The notes: generated from the letters alone by a model not told the origin. A stretch of DNA of 64,000 bases from Kitasatospora phosalacinea (GCF_030268885.1 NZ_BSSA01000001.1:620001-684000), one strand, 5' to 3'; counted from the first letter of the stretch, positions 15,837 through 24,482 are shown. Numbers and translations are program-made.

Positions 15837-15902
15837 CCCGGTGAATCCCGGGGAACCCGGTGAGCCCCGGGGAACCCGGTGAGCCCCGGAAACCCGGTGA
15901 AC
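15837..15902. repeat. 19-bp tandem repeats after the monooxygenase gene
   Basis: About three copies of a 19-bp unit containing CCCGGTGAGCCCCGGGGAA follow the stop codon. No coding function is evident. Confidence 0.75.
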
Positions 15903-15925
15903 GAGGTCCGCGGGCCGCGGACCTC
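15903..15925. terminator. hairpin between convergent monooxygenase and DUF5959 genes
   Basis: Palindrome with arms GAGGTCCGCGG / CCGCGGACCTC and a 1-bp centre, which folds as a 9-bp stem with a 5-base loop. It sits between two convergent genes and probably terminates both. Confidence 0.6.
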
Positions 15926-15949
15926 AGGCGAACGGCCCCGCGGGGCGGG

Positions 15950-16540
15950 TCAGCGCCGCCACTCGTGGACGCCCGGGGCGGGCCGGTGGACCTCGCTCGG
16001 CCAGGTCCGCCGGACCTGTGCGAGCAGCCTGCGCTGTTCGTCGATCCACCCCGCCCCCAGCGCGAGCGGGAGGAGCACGGAGACGCACGACCTGCCCAGG
16101 TCCTCGACGAGGACGGTCGGCGTGCCGTGCACCTCGTCGAACGGCCGGACCCTGATCCCCGGGCTGCCGTCCTCCAGCCAGGCGACCTCCCGGCCGGACG
16201 CGAGCACGTCCAGGGCCCGGCCCCACTCGTCCAGGTCGGAGGGGAGCAGCGAGACGGGGAGGCGCCCGGTGACGAAGCTGCTCACGACGAGGACCTCCGC
16301 GTCGAGCCGGTCGTGGAGGTGGAGCACGCCCGGCATCCGGCGGCCCAGCACCCGTAGCCGGAAACTGCTGTCGCCGTCCCGGAGGTCGATCAGGTCCGCG
16401 CCCGTGCCCGGGTCCGCGCCCGTGCCCGGGTCCGCGCCCGGGGCCCTGCCCGGGTCCGTTTTCCGCACCGTTGGTCGCCCGGCCGCCGTCGGGGAGGAGG
16501 AACCGCGGGCCTCGGACCGGCGGCGACCGGCGGGCGGCAC
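15950..16540 (-). CDS. DUF5959 family protein
   Basis: 196 residues. The family core starts at LIDLRDGDSSFRLRVLGR (about residue 50) and includes VLVVSSFVTGRLPVSL and REVAWLEDG. Family function is unknown and the proteins are typical of streptomycetes. The first 49 residues include two and a half GADPGT repeats coded by 18-bp units (16394-16440) and are probably a recent extension. The true start could be later. It begins 2 bp after the end of cobM, so it is probably read through from the cobalamin genes, though a functional link is not evident. Confidence 0.72.
   Translation of the reverse strand: MPPAGRRRSEARGSSSPTAAGRPTVRKTDPGRAPGADPGTGADPGTGADLIDLRDGDSSFRLRVLGRRMPGVLHLHDRLDAEVLVVSSFVTGRLPVSLLPSDLDEWGRALDVLASGREVAWLEDGSPGIRVRPFDEVHGTPTVLVEDLGRSCVSVLLPLALGAGWIDEQRRLLAQVRRTWPSEVHRPAPGVHEWRR
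16394..16440 (-). repeat. 18-bp tandem repeats in the DUF5959 gene N-terminus
   Basis: Two full copies of an 18-bp unit (plus strand GTCCGCGCCCGTGCCCGG) at 16394-16411 and 16412-16429 and a partial third. They code for GTGADP-type repeats upstream of the conserved domain. Confidence 0.85.
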
Positions 16541-16542
16541 CC

Positions 16543-17283
16543 TCAGCGGGCCCGGGTGGTCGAGTACAGGTGGCTGTCCCGGAACTCCGTCGCCGCCAGC
16601 GTGCGGCCGACGATGATGACGGCGGTGCGCAGAACGCCCGCGGCCTTCACCTGGACGGCGATGTCGCCGAGGGTGCCGCGCAGCACCAACTCGTCCGGGC
16701 GGCTGGCCATCGCGACCACCGCGGCCGGGCAGTCCGGCCCGTAGTGCGGGAGCAACTCCTCGACCACGCTGTCCACGTAGCGGGCCGCCAGGTGCAGCAC
16801 CAGCAGCGCGCCGCTCTTGCCGAGCACGGACAGCTCCTCGCCGGGCGGCATCGGCGTCGCCTGCCGGGCCACCCGGGTCAGGATCACCGTCTGGCCGACC
16901 GTCGGCACCGTCAACTCCCGCTTCAGCGCCGCCGCGGCCGCCGCGAACGCGGGCACGCCCGGCACCACCTCGTACGGGATGTCCGCCGCGTCCAGCCGAC
17001 GCATCTGCTCGGCCATCGCCGAGAACACCGACGGGTCGCCGGAGTGCAGCCGGGCCACGTCCAGGCCCTCACCGTGCGCGCGGACGATCTCCGCCAGGAT
17101 CTGGTCCAGGTCCAGGTTCGCGGTGTCGACCAGCCGGGCGTCCGGCGGGCAGTCCGCCAGCAGCTCCGGCGGCACCAGGCTGCCCGCGTACAGGCACACT
17201 CCGCAGCGCGCCAGGGTGCGCTGGCCGCGCACCGTGATCAGATCGGCCGCGCCCGGACCGGCACCGATGAAATAGACCGTCAC
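16543..17283 (-). CDS. cobM: precorrin-4 C11-methyltransferase
   Basis: 246 residues from GTG (MTVYFIGAGPGAADLITVRG) behind a GGAGGAG site. The start overlaps the cobL stop as GTGA. The open frame continues upstream but inside cobL. Tetrapyrrole methylase blocks seen are LHSGDPSVFSAM, VVPGVPAFAAAAAAL and the C-terminal VIIVGRTL. The enzyme transfers a methyl group from SAM to C11 of precorrin-4. Length matches the family. Confidence 0.93.
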   Translation of the reverse strand: MTVYFIGAGPGAADLITVRGQRTLARCGVCLYAGSLVPPELLADCPPDARLVDTANLDLDQILAEIVRAHGEGLDVARLHSGDPSVFSAMAEQMRRLDAADIPYEVVPGVPAFAAAAAALKRELTVPTVGQTVILTRVARQATPMPPGEELSVLGKSGALLVLHLAARYVDSVVEELLPHYGPDCPAAVVAMASRPDELVLRGTLGDIAVQVKAAGVLRTAVIIVGRTLAATEFRDSHLYSTTRAR

Positions 17284-18695
17284 TTCGCTCCTCCGACAAC
17301 CTCGGCCGCACCGGACTTCCCGGCGTCCCCGTTCTCGTTCCTGCTCGTGTTCCCGCTGGTGCTCGTGTTCCCGCTGGTGCTGGTGCTGGTGCTGGTGCTG
17401 GTGCTGGTGCTGGCGCTCGTGTCGGTGCTGGTGCCGGCGCCCGGGTCCGCGTCGGTGCCCTTGACGACGCTCCACTGGGTCACCGGCATCGCCTGCCGCC
17501 ACCCCGTGAACCCGCCCACCGGCACCGCGTGCGCGACCGCCAGCTTCACCAACTCGCCGCCGTGGCGCCGGTACCACTGGGTCAACAGCGCCTCCGACTC
17601 CAGCGTCACCGTGTTCGCCACCAACCGCCCGCCCGGACCGAGCGCCGCCCAGCACGCCTCCAGCACCCCCGGCACCGTCAGCCCGCCACCCACGAACACC
17701 GCGTCCGGACGGCCCAGTTCGGCCACCAGCTCCACCAGCGCCGCCGGTGCCGCGCCCCGGACCACCCGCAGCCGGGGCACGCCGAGCGCGGCCGCGTTGC
17801 GGACGATCCGCTCCGCCCGCACCGGGTCGCGCTCCACGCTGACCGCCCGGCAACTGCGGTGCGCCCGCAACCACTCGATGCCGATCGACCCCGAACCACC
17901 ACCCACGTCCCACAGCAACTCGCCCGGCGCCGGACCGAGCGCCGCCAGCGTCGCCGCCCGGACGTGACGCTTCGTCAACTGGCCGTCCGACTCGAAGAGT
18001 TCGTCATGCAGGCCGGGCACCAGCTGCTGCCTCGGGGCGTCCGGCGCAACGGACGGATCCGGGACGCAGTCGACCGCGAGCAGGTTCAGCGGATCCCCCG
18101 GCGGCAGTGACCAGCCCTCCGCCACGCCCTCGCGCACCGCCTCCGCCGGACCGCCCAGCTGCTCCAACACCCGCACCCGGCTCGGCCCGTAGCCGCGGGC
18201 GGCCAGCAGCTCCGCCACCCGCGCGGGCGTCGACGCGTCCGCGCTGAGCACCAGCAGCCGACGGCCCGGGTACAGCGCCGCGTGCAGCGACTCGACCGGC
18301 CGACCGACCAGCGTCACCACTTCGGTCTCCTCCACCGGCCAGCCCAACCGGGCGCACGCCAGCGACACCGAGGACGGATGCGGCAGCACCCGCAGCGCCC
18401 CCGCCGGGACGCCGCACTCCAGCAGTGTCCGGCCGATCCCGTGGAACATCGGGTCACCACTGGCCAGCACCGCCAGCCGCCGCCCCGCGAACCGCTCCAG
18501 CAGCCCCGGCACCGACGGCCGCAACGGGGACGGCCACGGCACCCGATCCGCCGTCACCTCCTCCGGCAGCAACGCCAACTGCCGCGCCCCGCCGAGCACC
18601 GCGTCCGCCGCGAGCAGCGCCTGCCGCGCCGCGCCCGAGAGCCCCGGCCAGCCGTCCGCACCCACCCCGACGACGGTGATCGCAGACACGCGCAA
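17280..18695 (-). CDS. cobL: precorrin-6Y C5,15-methyltransferase (decarboxylating), CbiE-CbiT fusion
   Basis: 471 residues. The N-terminal CbiE domain (about 1-205) begins ITVVGVGADGWPGL and has VLASGDPMFHGIG. The CbiT domain (about 225-415) has LTKRHVRAATLAALGP and the SAM motif LLWDVGGGSGSIGIEWL. It methylates C5 and C15 and removes the acetate carboxyl from ring C. The last 60 residues are a Thr/Ser tail from GCTGGT-type hexamer repeats (17340-17440), not a family feature. Overlaps cobM by 4 bp. Confidence 0.93.
   Translation of the reverse strand: MRVSAITVVGVGADGWPGLSGAARQALLAADAVLGGARQLALLPEEVTADRVPWPSPLRPSVPGLLERFAGRRLAVLASGDPMFHGIGRTLLECGVPAGALRVLPHPSSVSLACARLGWPVEETEVVTLVGRPVESLHAALYPGRRLLVLSADASTPARVAELLAARGYGPSRVRVLEQLGGPAEAVREGVAEGWSLPPGDPLNLLAVDCVPDPSVAPDAPRQQLVPGLHDELFESDGQLTKRHVRAATLAALGPAPGELLWDVGGGSGSIGIEWLRAHRSCRAVSVERDPVRAERIVRNAAALGVPRLRVVRGAAPAALVELVAELGRPDAVFVGGGLTVPGVLEACWAALGPGGRLVANTVTLESEALLTQWYRRHGGELVKLAVAHAVPVGGFTGWRQAMPVTQWSVVKGTDADPGAGTSTDTSASTSTSTSTSTSTSGNTSTSGNTSRNENGDAGKSGAAEVVGGAK
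17340..17440 (-). repeat. hexamer/18-bp repeats in the cobL 3' end
   Basis: Plus-strand GCTGGT hexamers repeat seven or more times, mixed with two 18-bp copies starting GCTCGTGTTCCC. They code the Ser/Thr/Asn/Gly tail of CobL. Confidence 0.88.
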
Positions 18696-18899
18696 CTCCT
18701 CACGGCTCGGGGACGGGGCAGCCGCAGCCTACCCGCAGCCGACCGCCGTACCCCCCACGAGCTGCGGAGATCCGCCGTGCGACATTGGCCACACCGGCGC
18801 GGGCGGGTGGGACGGGCTGGGCCGGGGCTGCGGCGGCTCGGGGTGGGGCGAGCCGGGCGGGGCGGGCGCGGGTGGTGCGGGGCTCCGGTGGGTGGCGCG

Positions 18900-19346
18900 T
18901 CAGCCGAGGTCGGCGGCGGCGCGGCGCAGGGCGCGTTCGGCGCGCTGGAGGAAGGCGCGGAACTGCTCCTGCTCGGCCTCGGTGAACTCGTCGGCGAGGC
19001 ACTGCTCGATCTCGGTGGCCCGCTCGTCGGCCAACTCCAGGGCCGCCCGGCCGCGGTCGGTCAGCCGGGTCTCCAGCACGTTGCGGTGCCAGGGGTGCGG
19101 CGCCCGCTCCACCAGTCCGCGCTCGGTCAGGTGCTTGAGCAGGACGGCCATCGCCTGCGGGGTGACCTGGCAGGAGCGGGCCAGCGCGGCCCCGCTGATG
19201 CCCGGGCTGTCGGCGAGCACGTACAGCGCCGCGTACTGCGGCACGGTCAGTCCCGCGGGATCCACTGCGAGGCGTTTCGCGGCCATCAACTCCAGGTCGG
19301 CGCGGTGCAGATCGAGGCCGAGACGGTCAGCGGCGGGCATTCCCAT
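18900..19346 (-). CDS. MarR family transcriptional regulator
   Basis: 148 residues, the family length. The winged helix core is LTVPQYAALYVLADSPGISGAALARSCQVTPQAMAVLLKHLTERGLVER, broken here only for description, at about 33-82, followed by the wing HRNVLETRLTDRG. It is divergent from an alpha/beta hydrolase gene, with two overlapping short palindromes in the gap. Likely autoregulated and controlling the hydrolase in response to a small aromatic or phenolic ligand, as is common in the family. Confidence 0.88.
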   Translation of the reverse strand: MGMPAADRLGLDLHRADLELMAAKRLAVDPAGLTVPQYAALYVLADSPGISGAALARSCQVTPQAMAVLLKHLTERGLVERAPHPWHRNVLETRLTDRGRAALELADERATEIEQCLADEFTEAEQEQFRAFLQRAERALRRAAADLG

Positions 19347-19384
19347 GCGGAGATGCTACAGGGCGGTCGGCTGCAATCAGCCTC

Positions 19385-19408
19385 GTTGACAGTAATCAAC
19401 ATATTGAT
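19385..19408. promoter_or_regulatory. overlapping palindromes, probable MarR operator
   Basis: GTTGA (19385-19389) pairs with TCAAC (19396-19400), and ATCAA (19395-19399) pairs with TTGAT (19404-19408). The region is A/T-rich and sits 38-62 bp upstream of the marR start. MarR sites often have this ATCAA/TTGAT form. Confidence 0.6.
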
Positions 19409-19559
19409 GATGATGAACGCCATTGATGTCGGCGGCCGTCGAGCCTCGGTCGCCGAGCGTGAATCCCCTGCTACCGAACGCCACCTTTCGCTGATCGATT
19501 TGTCGATCTGTCGATCTCCAATCCCGACAGGAACACCCCATCCGGAGGACCGCACCCCG

Positions 19560-20675
19560 ATGACCGAACTCCCCTTCCTCAGCGCCACCGGCGCGGCAGC
19601 CGGATTCGTCGCCGAGACCCGCCCGCGCGCCCACGGCGCCGGCATCGACCCGTACGAGTACGACCGCGTCACCGCGCCGATCGACTCGCTGCTCGACTGG
19701 CCCGACGCCTGCCGGGCGGCCGCCCTCGCCCACCGGGCCCGGGCCGAACGGGCCGCCGGGCGGGGCCGGACCCGGACCGCCGGGCACCACCACCGGCTGG
19801 CGGCCCGCTGGTTCCACCTTGCCGCCCTGCTGCCGGACCCGGACCGGGAGCGGGCCGCCGCCGTCGCCGCGGAGGCGGACCGTTCGATGGGCGACGCCCT
19901 CGTCCTGCTCGAACCCTCGGCCCGGCGGATCTCCGGCGAGGGCTACGCGGGGTGGCTGCGCCTACCGGAGCAGCCGGTGCGGCGGGACGGGGCGGGAGCT
20001 CCGCTGGTGGTGCTGGTGCCCGGCATGGACTCCTCCAAGGAGGAGTTCCACCGCCCGGCCGATGCGCTGCTCGACCGCGGCCTCGCGGTCCTGGCCGTCG
20101 ACGGCCCCGGGCAGGGGGTGCTGGCTGCAGGGTCCGCGCTCGGCCCGGGCCACCGGCACGCCCTCGGCCGAGCCCTGGACCACGTCCTGGGCGAGGAGGA
20201 GTCGGGCGGGGCGGTGGTCGACCCGGGGCGGATCGGGGTCGTCGGGCTCAGCCTCGGCGGCTACCTCGCTGCGGACTTCGCCGCGCACGACCCGCGCGTC
20301 CGGGCGGCGGCATCGGTCAGCGGGCCGTACCGGCTGGACTGGGACGCGCTGGTCCCGTTCGTCACCGTGACCCTCACCCGTCGCTGCGGCGAGGACGCGG
20401 CCGCGGCCCGGGACTTCGTCGAGCGGATCGACCTGGCCGCGCTGGCGCCCCGGTTGCGCCGCCTCCCGCTCCTGCTGGTCGAGGGCGGCCGGGACCGCAT
20501 CCCCGGCGTCACCAACGCCGAGGCCCTCGTCACGGACCTCCCGCACGTCGACCTCCCGCACGCCGAACTCCTCCGCGTCCCGCACGGCAACCACCTGCTC
20601 GGCAACGCCCTGCCGGACTGGCTCCCCGACACCACCGACTGGCTCGCGGACGCCCTGGCCGCTCCCGCGGCCTGA
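19560..20675 (+). CDS. alpha/beta hydrolase (FrsA/DUF1100-like esterase)
   Basis: 371 residues from ATG behind a GGAGGACC site. The N-terminal half (about 1-125) is a helical cap-like region. The hydrolase core begins PLVVLVPGMDSSKEEF (about 142). The nucleophile elbow is GLSLGGYLAA with Ser (about 228), an Asp follows in GGRDRIPG, and the His is in VPHGNHLLGN. The layout matches the 2,6-dihydropseudooxynicotine hydrolase/FrsA group. Substrate unknown. Control by the divergent MarR is inferred from the intergenic palindromes. Confidence 0.82.
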   Translation: MTELPFLSATGAAAGFVAETRPRAHGAGIDPYEYDRVTAPIDSLLDWPDACRAAALAHRARAERAAGRGRTRTAGHHHRLAARWFHLAALLPDPDRERAAAVAAEADRSMGDALVLLEPSARRISGEGYAGWLRLPEQPVRRDGAGAPLVVLVPGMDSSKEEFHRPADALLDRGLAVLAVDGPGQGVLAAGSALGPGHRHALGRALDHVLGEEESGGAVVDPGRIGVVGLSLGGYLAADFAAHDPRVRAAASVSGPYRLDWDALVPFVTVTLTRRCGEDAAAARDFVERIDLAALAPRLRRLPLLLVEGGRDRIPGVTNAEALVTDLPHVDLPHAELLRVPHGNHLLGNALPDWLPDTTDWLADALAAPAA

Positions 20676-20851
20676 ACGCCACCGCCCGGATGAGACCGGG
20701 GCGGACGGGTTCCTCCGCACGGGTGACCCGGTGTCCCACCCCCGGCGGACGCGCGGGACCGGCAACGGCTGCGATCTTCGAGGTGTCTCCGCGTGCCGCT
20801 CGGGAACGCGGAGGGAGTGCACAACCAGCCTGGGGGAGTAGTGAGTTGAGC

Positions 20852-21556
20852 ATGCGTAAACTGCTGATGGGCGCTGTGGTCGCGACGGTCGTGTCGACGC
20901 TCGCGGTGCCGGTCGCCTCGGCCGCGAGTTCGGGCGGTGCGGGTGGTGCGGGCGGCGCCGGCGGTCCGGCCGGTCCCGGGGCGGGCCTGCGCGGTCAGGT
21001 CGGGCTCAGCCCGGAGGCCACCACCGTGCCGGAGTTCGGCAACCTGACCCTGACCGTCGACGCCCACGCCGCCGGGCGGCACGGGGCCTCGGGGCGGGCG
21101 ACCCTGCAGCACGAGTTCTTCAACCCGGACGGGAGCTGGCAGGGCACGGTACGGCTCGACGTCGACGTCGACTGCCTGGCAGTGACAGAGGACGGCGCCA
21201 CCGCGGCGGTCACCGGAACCGTGCGCGCACTGACCTACGACGTGCCGCCGGGCACGCCCGAACAGCCCCGGCCGTCCGCTGATTGGCACCCGGAGACCGG
21301 GTTCAGCTTCCCGCTCGACCGGCCCGCGGCGTCCGGCTCCGGCTCCCATCCCGGCACCGGTTCCCATCCCGGCACCGGTTCCCATCCCGGCACCGGCACC
21401 GGCACCGGCGGCGCGACCGGAACGGTCGGGGCACGGGTGGGCTGGTCGGGCGTCCCGAACTTCAACGACCCGGCTGCTCCGCCGGTGGCCGAGAAGTGCG
21501 TGGCACCCGCCGCCGACTTCTACGTGGTCTCGGGACGTTACCGGTTGAAGCGGTGA
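20852..21556 (+). CDS. secreted protein of unknown function with SHPGTG repeats
   Basis: 234 residues from ATG. A signal peptide is clear: MRKLLMGAVV, then a hydrophobic run ending VPVASA-A (about residue 25). A Gly/Ala-rich linker follows, then a beta-rich region with two cysteines (VDVDCLAV and VAEKCVAP) that could pair. SHPGTG is repeated three times near 165-185. TTG at 20846 would be an alternative start with better ribosome-binding spacing (MSMRKLL). No family was recognised. The stop codon lies in an 8-bp tandem array. Confidence 0.72.
   Translation: MRKLLMGAVVATVVSTLAVPVASAASSGGAGGAGGAGGPAGPGAGLRGQVGLSPEATTVPEFGNLTLTVDAHAAGRHGASGRATLQHEFFNPDGSWQGTVRLDVDVDCLAVTEDGATAAVTGTVRALTYDVPPGTPEQPRPSADWHPETGFSFPLDRPAASGSGSHPGTGSHPGTGSHPGTGTGTGGATGTVGARVGWSGVPNFNDPAAPPVAEKCVAPAADFYVVSGRYRLKR
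21344..21397 (+). repeat. 18-bp tandem repeats within the secreted protein gene
   Basis: Three copies of TCCCATCCCGGCACCGGT (21344-21361, 21362-21379, 21380-21397, last base changed), coding SHPGTG. Confidence 0.92.
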
Positions 21557-21594
21557 AGCGGTGAAGCGGTGAAGCGGTGAAGCGGTGAAGCGGT
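21547..21594. repeat. six 8-bp tandem repeats over a stop codon
   Basis: Six perfect copies of GAAGCGGT. The TGA of the secreted protein gene is made by the junction of the first two copies (21554-21556). Because the unit is 8 bp, successive copies place TGA in all three frames. Confidence 0.95.
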
Positions 21595-21633
21595 GAGGCG
21601 AGGGGGGAGCGGCCGGGTGGGGAGAATGCGGGG

Positions 21634-22158
21634 ATGGAGTCGCTGGAGCCACCGCTGCCGCTGCTGTACCTCGACGTCGACGGCCCGCTGATCCCGTTCG
21701 GCGGGCCGCCCGGGCGGCAGCCGGAGCACCTGACGGAGCGCCGGATCCGCGAAGTGCTGGGCGCGGAGGCCGCCGGGCACCCGCTGCTGACCAGGATCGA
21801 CCCCCGGCACGGGGCGCGGATCGCGGCCCTGCCCTGCCGCCCGGTCTGGGCCACCACCTGGCAGCACGAGGCCAACACCTGCGTCGCACCGCTGCTCGGA
21901 CTGCCGCCCCTGCCGGTGCTGGAGGAGGGCGACGACGCGGACGCCCCGTACGGGGTGCACTGGAAGACGCCCCTGCTGGTGGAGCACGCGGAGGGGACGG
22001 CGTTCGCCTGGCTGGACGACGAGATCGGGGCGGCCGACCGCGCATGGGTGGCGGCCCACCACGCCGGGCCCGCGCTGCTGCTCCGGGTCGATCCCCGACT
22101 GGGCCTGACGGAGGAGGACTTCACCGTCCTGGAGGAGTGGCTGCGCGGCCCGGCGTGA
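21634..22158 (+). CDS. HAD-like domain protein
   Basis: 174 residues. LLYLDVDGPLIPFGGP (about 10-25) is the HAD motif I with the DxD pair. VWATTWQHEAN is the motif II region with Thr, and FAWLDDEIG is the motif III/IV acidic pair. This short group is common in streptomycetes and is annotated only as HAD domain protein. A phosphatase-type reaction is likely but the substrate is unknown. The start ATG is 16 bases after a GGGGAG run. It lies alone between two repeat-rich gaps. Confidence 0.78.
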   Translation: MESLEPPLPLLYLDVDGPLIPFGGPPGRQPEHLTERRIREVLGAEAAGHPLLTRIDPRHGARIAALPCRPVWATTWQHEANTCVAPLLGLPPLPVLEEGDDADAPYGVHWKTPLLVEHAEGTAFAWLDDEIGAADRAWVAAHHAGPALLLRVDPRLGLTEEDFTVLEEWLRGPA

Positions 22159-22383
22159 GCGGGGGAGCACCTCGGACTTCTCCATGCCTCTGTCGAACGC
22201 TGTTGGACGGTCCCGACGTTTCAGCGGGCGGGCCGGCCGCTCAGCCGTGGGCTGCGTTGTGAACCGGTTCGAGCTTGCCCGGCCGAGTCGATGTCGCTGG
22301 TGCCAGTTACCCTCACGGCAGGCCACAGCGTTCGTGGTGGCGATGACGCGGCGTCCTGACGCCCGAACCCGATGAGGAGAGCG

Positions 22384-22995
22384 GTGCGCGACTATCTCGC
22401 TGAGGTCTTCGCCATGCTGGGCCCTGGCGAACAGCGCTTCGCCAGCCCCGGTGCATGGACCGAGTTGGAAGCCGAGATCGGAGTCGAGTTCCCCGAGGAC
22501 TACAAGGCGGTCGTCGACGCCTACGCCCCCGTGCAGATCAACGGGCACCTGTATCTCTCGCATCCGGCCACCGAGCGCTGGAACCTCGGGAAGAACATCC
22601 GCGAGACCTCCCAAGCCTGGGCCGCGCTCGACTGGGACCAGGAGGACTGGCTGGAGCCGGAGGAGAACATCCGCGCCGTCCTCGACCTGCGAGAAGTACG
22701 GTTCGGGGTGAAGGACGGCCTGATCCCGATCACCAGCACCGATCGTGGTGAATACGTCTTTCTCGCCCCGCTGCCCGAGGGCACGGGCCACCGGATCTGC
22801 GCCGTGGAACACGACGGGTCCTGGTACGAGTACCGGATGGGTTTCTCCGAGTGGCTCTACCGCTATCTGGTCGGCGAGGACATGGTGGGCCCGAACAGCT
22901 CCGCTTTCTATCCGGGCCCGGTGCTGCTCGAACCACTGCCGATGTCACCCGATGACCGCCCCGCACCGGTGTACGGCCCAGAGCGCGGCATGTGA
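22384..22995 (+). CDS. SMI1/KNR4 (SUKH) family protein
   Basis: 203 residues from GTG just after GAGGAG. An ATG 12 bases earlier (22372) would add four residues and lacks a ribosome-binding site. The SUKH core includes WTELEAEIGVEFPEDYKAVVDAY, and later YVFLAPLPEGTG and WYEYRMGFSEWLYRYL. Many SUKH proteins are immunity partners of polymorphic toxins, but no toxin gene is beside it. Codon use is slightly less G/C-rich than the neighbours, and it borders the decayed-transposase region, consistent with an acquired gene. Confidence 0.78.
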   Translation: MRDYLAEVFAMLGPGEQRFASPGAWTELEAEIGVEFPEDYKAVVDAYAPVQINGHLYLSHPATERWNLGKNIRETSQAWAALDWDQEDWLEPEENIRAVLDLREVRFGVKDGLIPITSTDRGEYVFLAPLPEGTGHRICAVEHDGSWYEYRMGFSEWLYRYLVGEDMVGPNSSAFYPGPVLLEPLPMSPDDRPAPVYGPERGM

Positions 22996-23385
22996 CTGAC
23001 GCGAGTGCTCCGCTGAAACGCTCACTCACAGTGGGCGATGGGCGGAACGGCTTGGTAGCTCCGTCCGTCAAGTAGGCGGTGATGGCGCGGTTCGTTGTGC
23101 GAACGCCCTTCTCCGTAGGTGGGCCCGGTCACGGATACGTCTCCTCCTCCCGTTCCCGGGTGCGGGGGGCGATGTGGTGGTTGCCTTCGAGTGGTTGCCG
23201 CGCGACGTCGACGACGTCAGCGGGGTGGGCGAACAGCGGCAGCGGCAGAAGCTCGTGCCGCTCCCAACCCGCCTCGGACCAGATGTCGAGGGGCCGTGGG
23301 CCCAGCCCTTCCCGTCGTCAGTGGGAGATGGTCGCCGAGCGGGCCAGAGGTGCGGGAGGTGAAGGGGAAGTACAGGTACTCCTGT
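22996..23385. other. non-coding or decayed stretch
   Basis: No open frame here has convincing coding character. Short frames on both strands have mixed codon use and no recognisable motifs. It leads into two transposase remnants and is probably decayed mobile DNA. Confidence 0.5.
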
Positions 23386-23457
23386 TCTGACGACATGCGC
23401 GGCTCCGTGGTGCTGTCGAAGCAGTGGATCGTCGAGCGGCTCTTCGCCCACCTGTTG
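23386..23457 (+). pseudogene. IS5-type transposase remnant (fragment 1)
   Basis: The frame reads SDDMRGSVVLSKQWIVERLFAHL. This resembles the C-terminal DDE-E block of IS5-family transposases, where the usual form is GFVVLPKRWIVERTFAHL. Similarity stops after it. No start or inverted repeats are seen. Recognition is from memory of the motif. Confidence 0.5.
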
Positions 23458-23463
23458 ACCGTT

Positions 23464-23526
23464 TCAGAATGGTTTTCGAAAGCGTCGGAGACAGATGATG
23501 CTGCAGGCGAGGTCGAGGAGTATCAC
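23464..23526 (-). pseudogene. IS5-type transposase remnant (fragment 2), opposite strand
   Basis: On the minus strand VILLDLACSIICLRRFRKPF then TGA looks like the extreme C-terminus of a different IS5/IS427-group transposase (usual form FLDLACALICWRR...). It abuts fragment 1 head to head, so two unrelated IS pieces appear to be joined here. Confidence 0.4.
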
Positions 23527-23678
23527 CCGCGAATCCCGGACCCGCCACGGCGTGCCACGACGCGGACGCCCTGCCCAGCCTGCCGGACATCGACCTCGGC
23601 CTGGCCAGGCGTCCGCGGATCGAAGACGATCCGCTGGTTGATGCCGTGGGGACCACACCCGATGTCCTCATCGGTCCG

Positions 23679-24482
23679 CTAGGCGAGCAGGCCCGCGAGG
23701 AACGGGGACATCAGGTCGTACACGACGCCGGGTTGCTCCAGGTGTACGTCGTGGCGGCTGCCGCGCACGCTGGCCGACACAGTCGGGATCCGGCGGCGCA
23801 TCAGTTCGTCGATCCGGTCGGGCGGAATGAAACTCGACTGCGCCAGGACGAGCAGCGTGGGGCAGGTGACGTCCTCCCACTCGTGCCCGAAGGAGTGCCC
23901 GGCGGCATCGGTCACCGATCGGACCATCACGTCCTGGTCGAAGCGGGGCCACCACTGCCCGTCGCGTTCCTCCAGGCCGTCAGCCCAGCCTCTGCCGACC
24001 GCTCCGCCGCCGAAGAACTCGATCGCCGCATCGCGCGAGGGGAAGGAGGCCGGCCACGAGTCGAACCACTGCCGGATGGCGACCGGCCATTCGGGATCCG
24101 GGTCGCTCACATCCGCTTCGATGACCACCAGGGCACGCACCAGCCCGGGATGCCTCGCAGCGGTCAGGATGGCCGTGTGCCCACCCAGCGACTGCCCCAC
24201 CAGGACAATGCGTCCCAGGCCCAGTTGGTCCGCCACCGCGACCACGTCCTCGACGTAGGACTCCCGAGAGACATCGGAGGGAAAGCGGTCGCTCGCACCC
24301 TGTCCGCGCTGGTCGACCGCCACCACCCGGTACGACGAGCTCAGCGGTCCGGCCAGGGCGTCCCACTCGCCCGCATGGCCGACCAGGCCGTGCAGCATCA
24401 CCAACGCCGGACCCTCCCCGCCCCAGTCCCGGCAGACCAGCCGCACACCGTCCCGCTCGATCACACGCTCCGTATACGTCAC
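23679..24482 (-). CDS. alpha/beta hydrolase
   Basis: 267 residues. Core elements are ALVMLHGLVGHAGEWDAL (about 27), the YRVVAVDQRGQGASDR strand, the nucleophile elbow VGQSLGGHTA with Ser (about 98), and the late His in RGSRHDVHLEQP. The lid includes WFDSWPASFPSR. It belongs to the large esterase/dehalogenase-like group and its substrate cannot be read from sequence. It stands alone, flanked on both sides by degenerate DNA. Confidence 0.85.
   Translation of the reverse strand: MTYTERVIERDGVRLVCRDWGGEGPALVMLHGLVGHAGEWDALAGPLSSSYRVVAVDQRGQGASDRFPSDVSRESYVEDVVAVADQLGLGRIVLVGQSLGGHTAILTAARHPGLVRALVVIEADVSDPDPEWPVAIRQWFDSWPASFPSRDAAIEFFGGGAVGRGWADGLEERDGQWWPRFDQDVMVRSVTDAAGHSFGHEWEDVTCPTLLVLAQSSFIPPDRIDELMRRRIPTVSASVRGSRHDVHLEQPGVVYDLMSPFLAGLLA

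Noticed and set aside
18282-19559. Open frame upstream of and in phase with the alpha/beta hydrolase
   Set aside because: It is the antisense shadow of cobL and marR; conserved sequence and a ribosome-binding site mark the true start at 19560.
22384-22995. SUKH protein as evidence of a toxin-immunity locus
   Set aside because: No polymorphic toxin, secretion gene or second immunity gene is adjacent.
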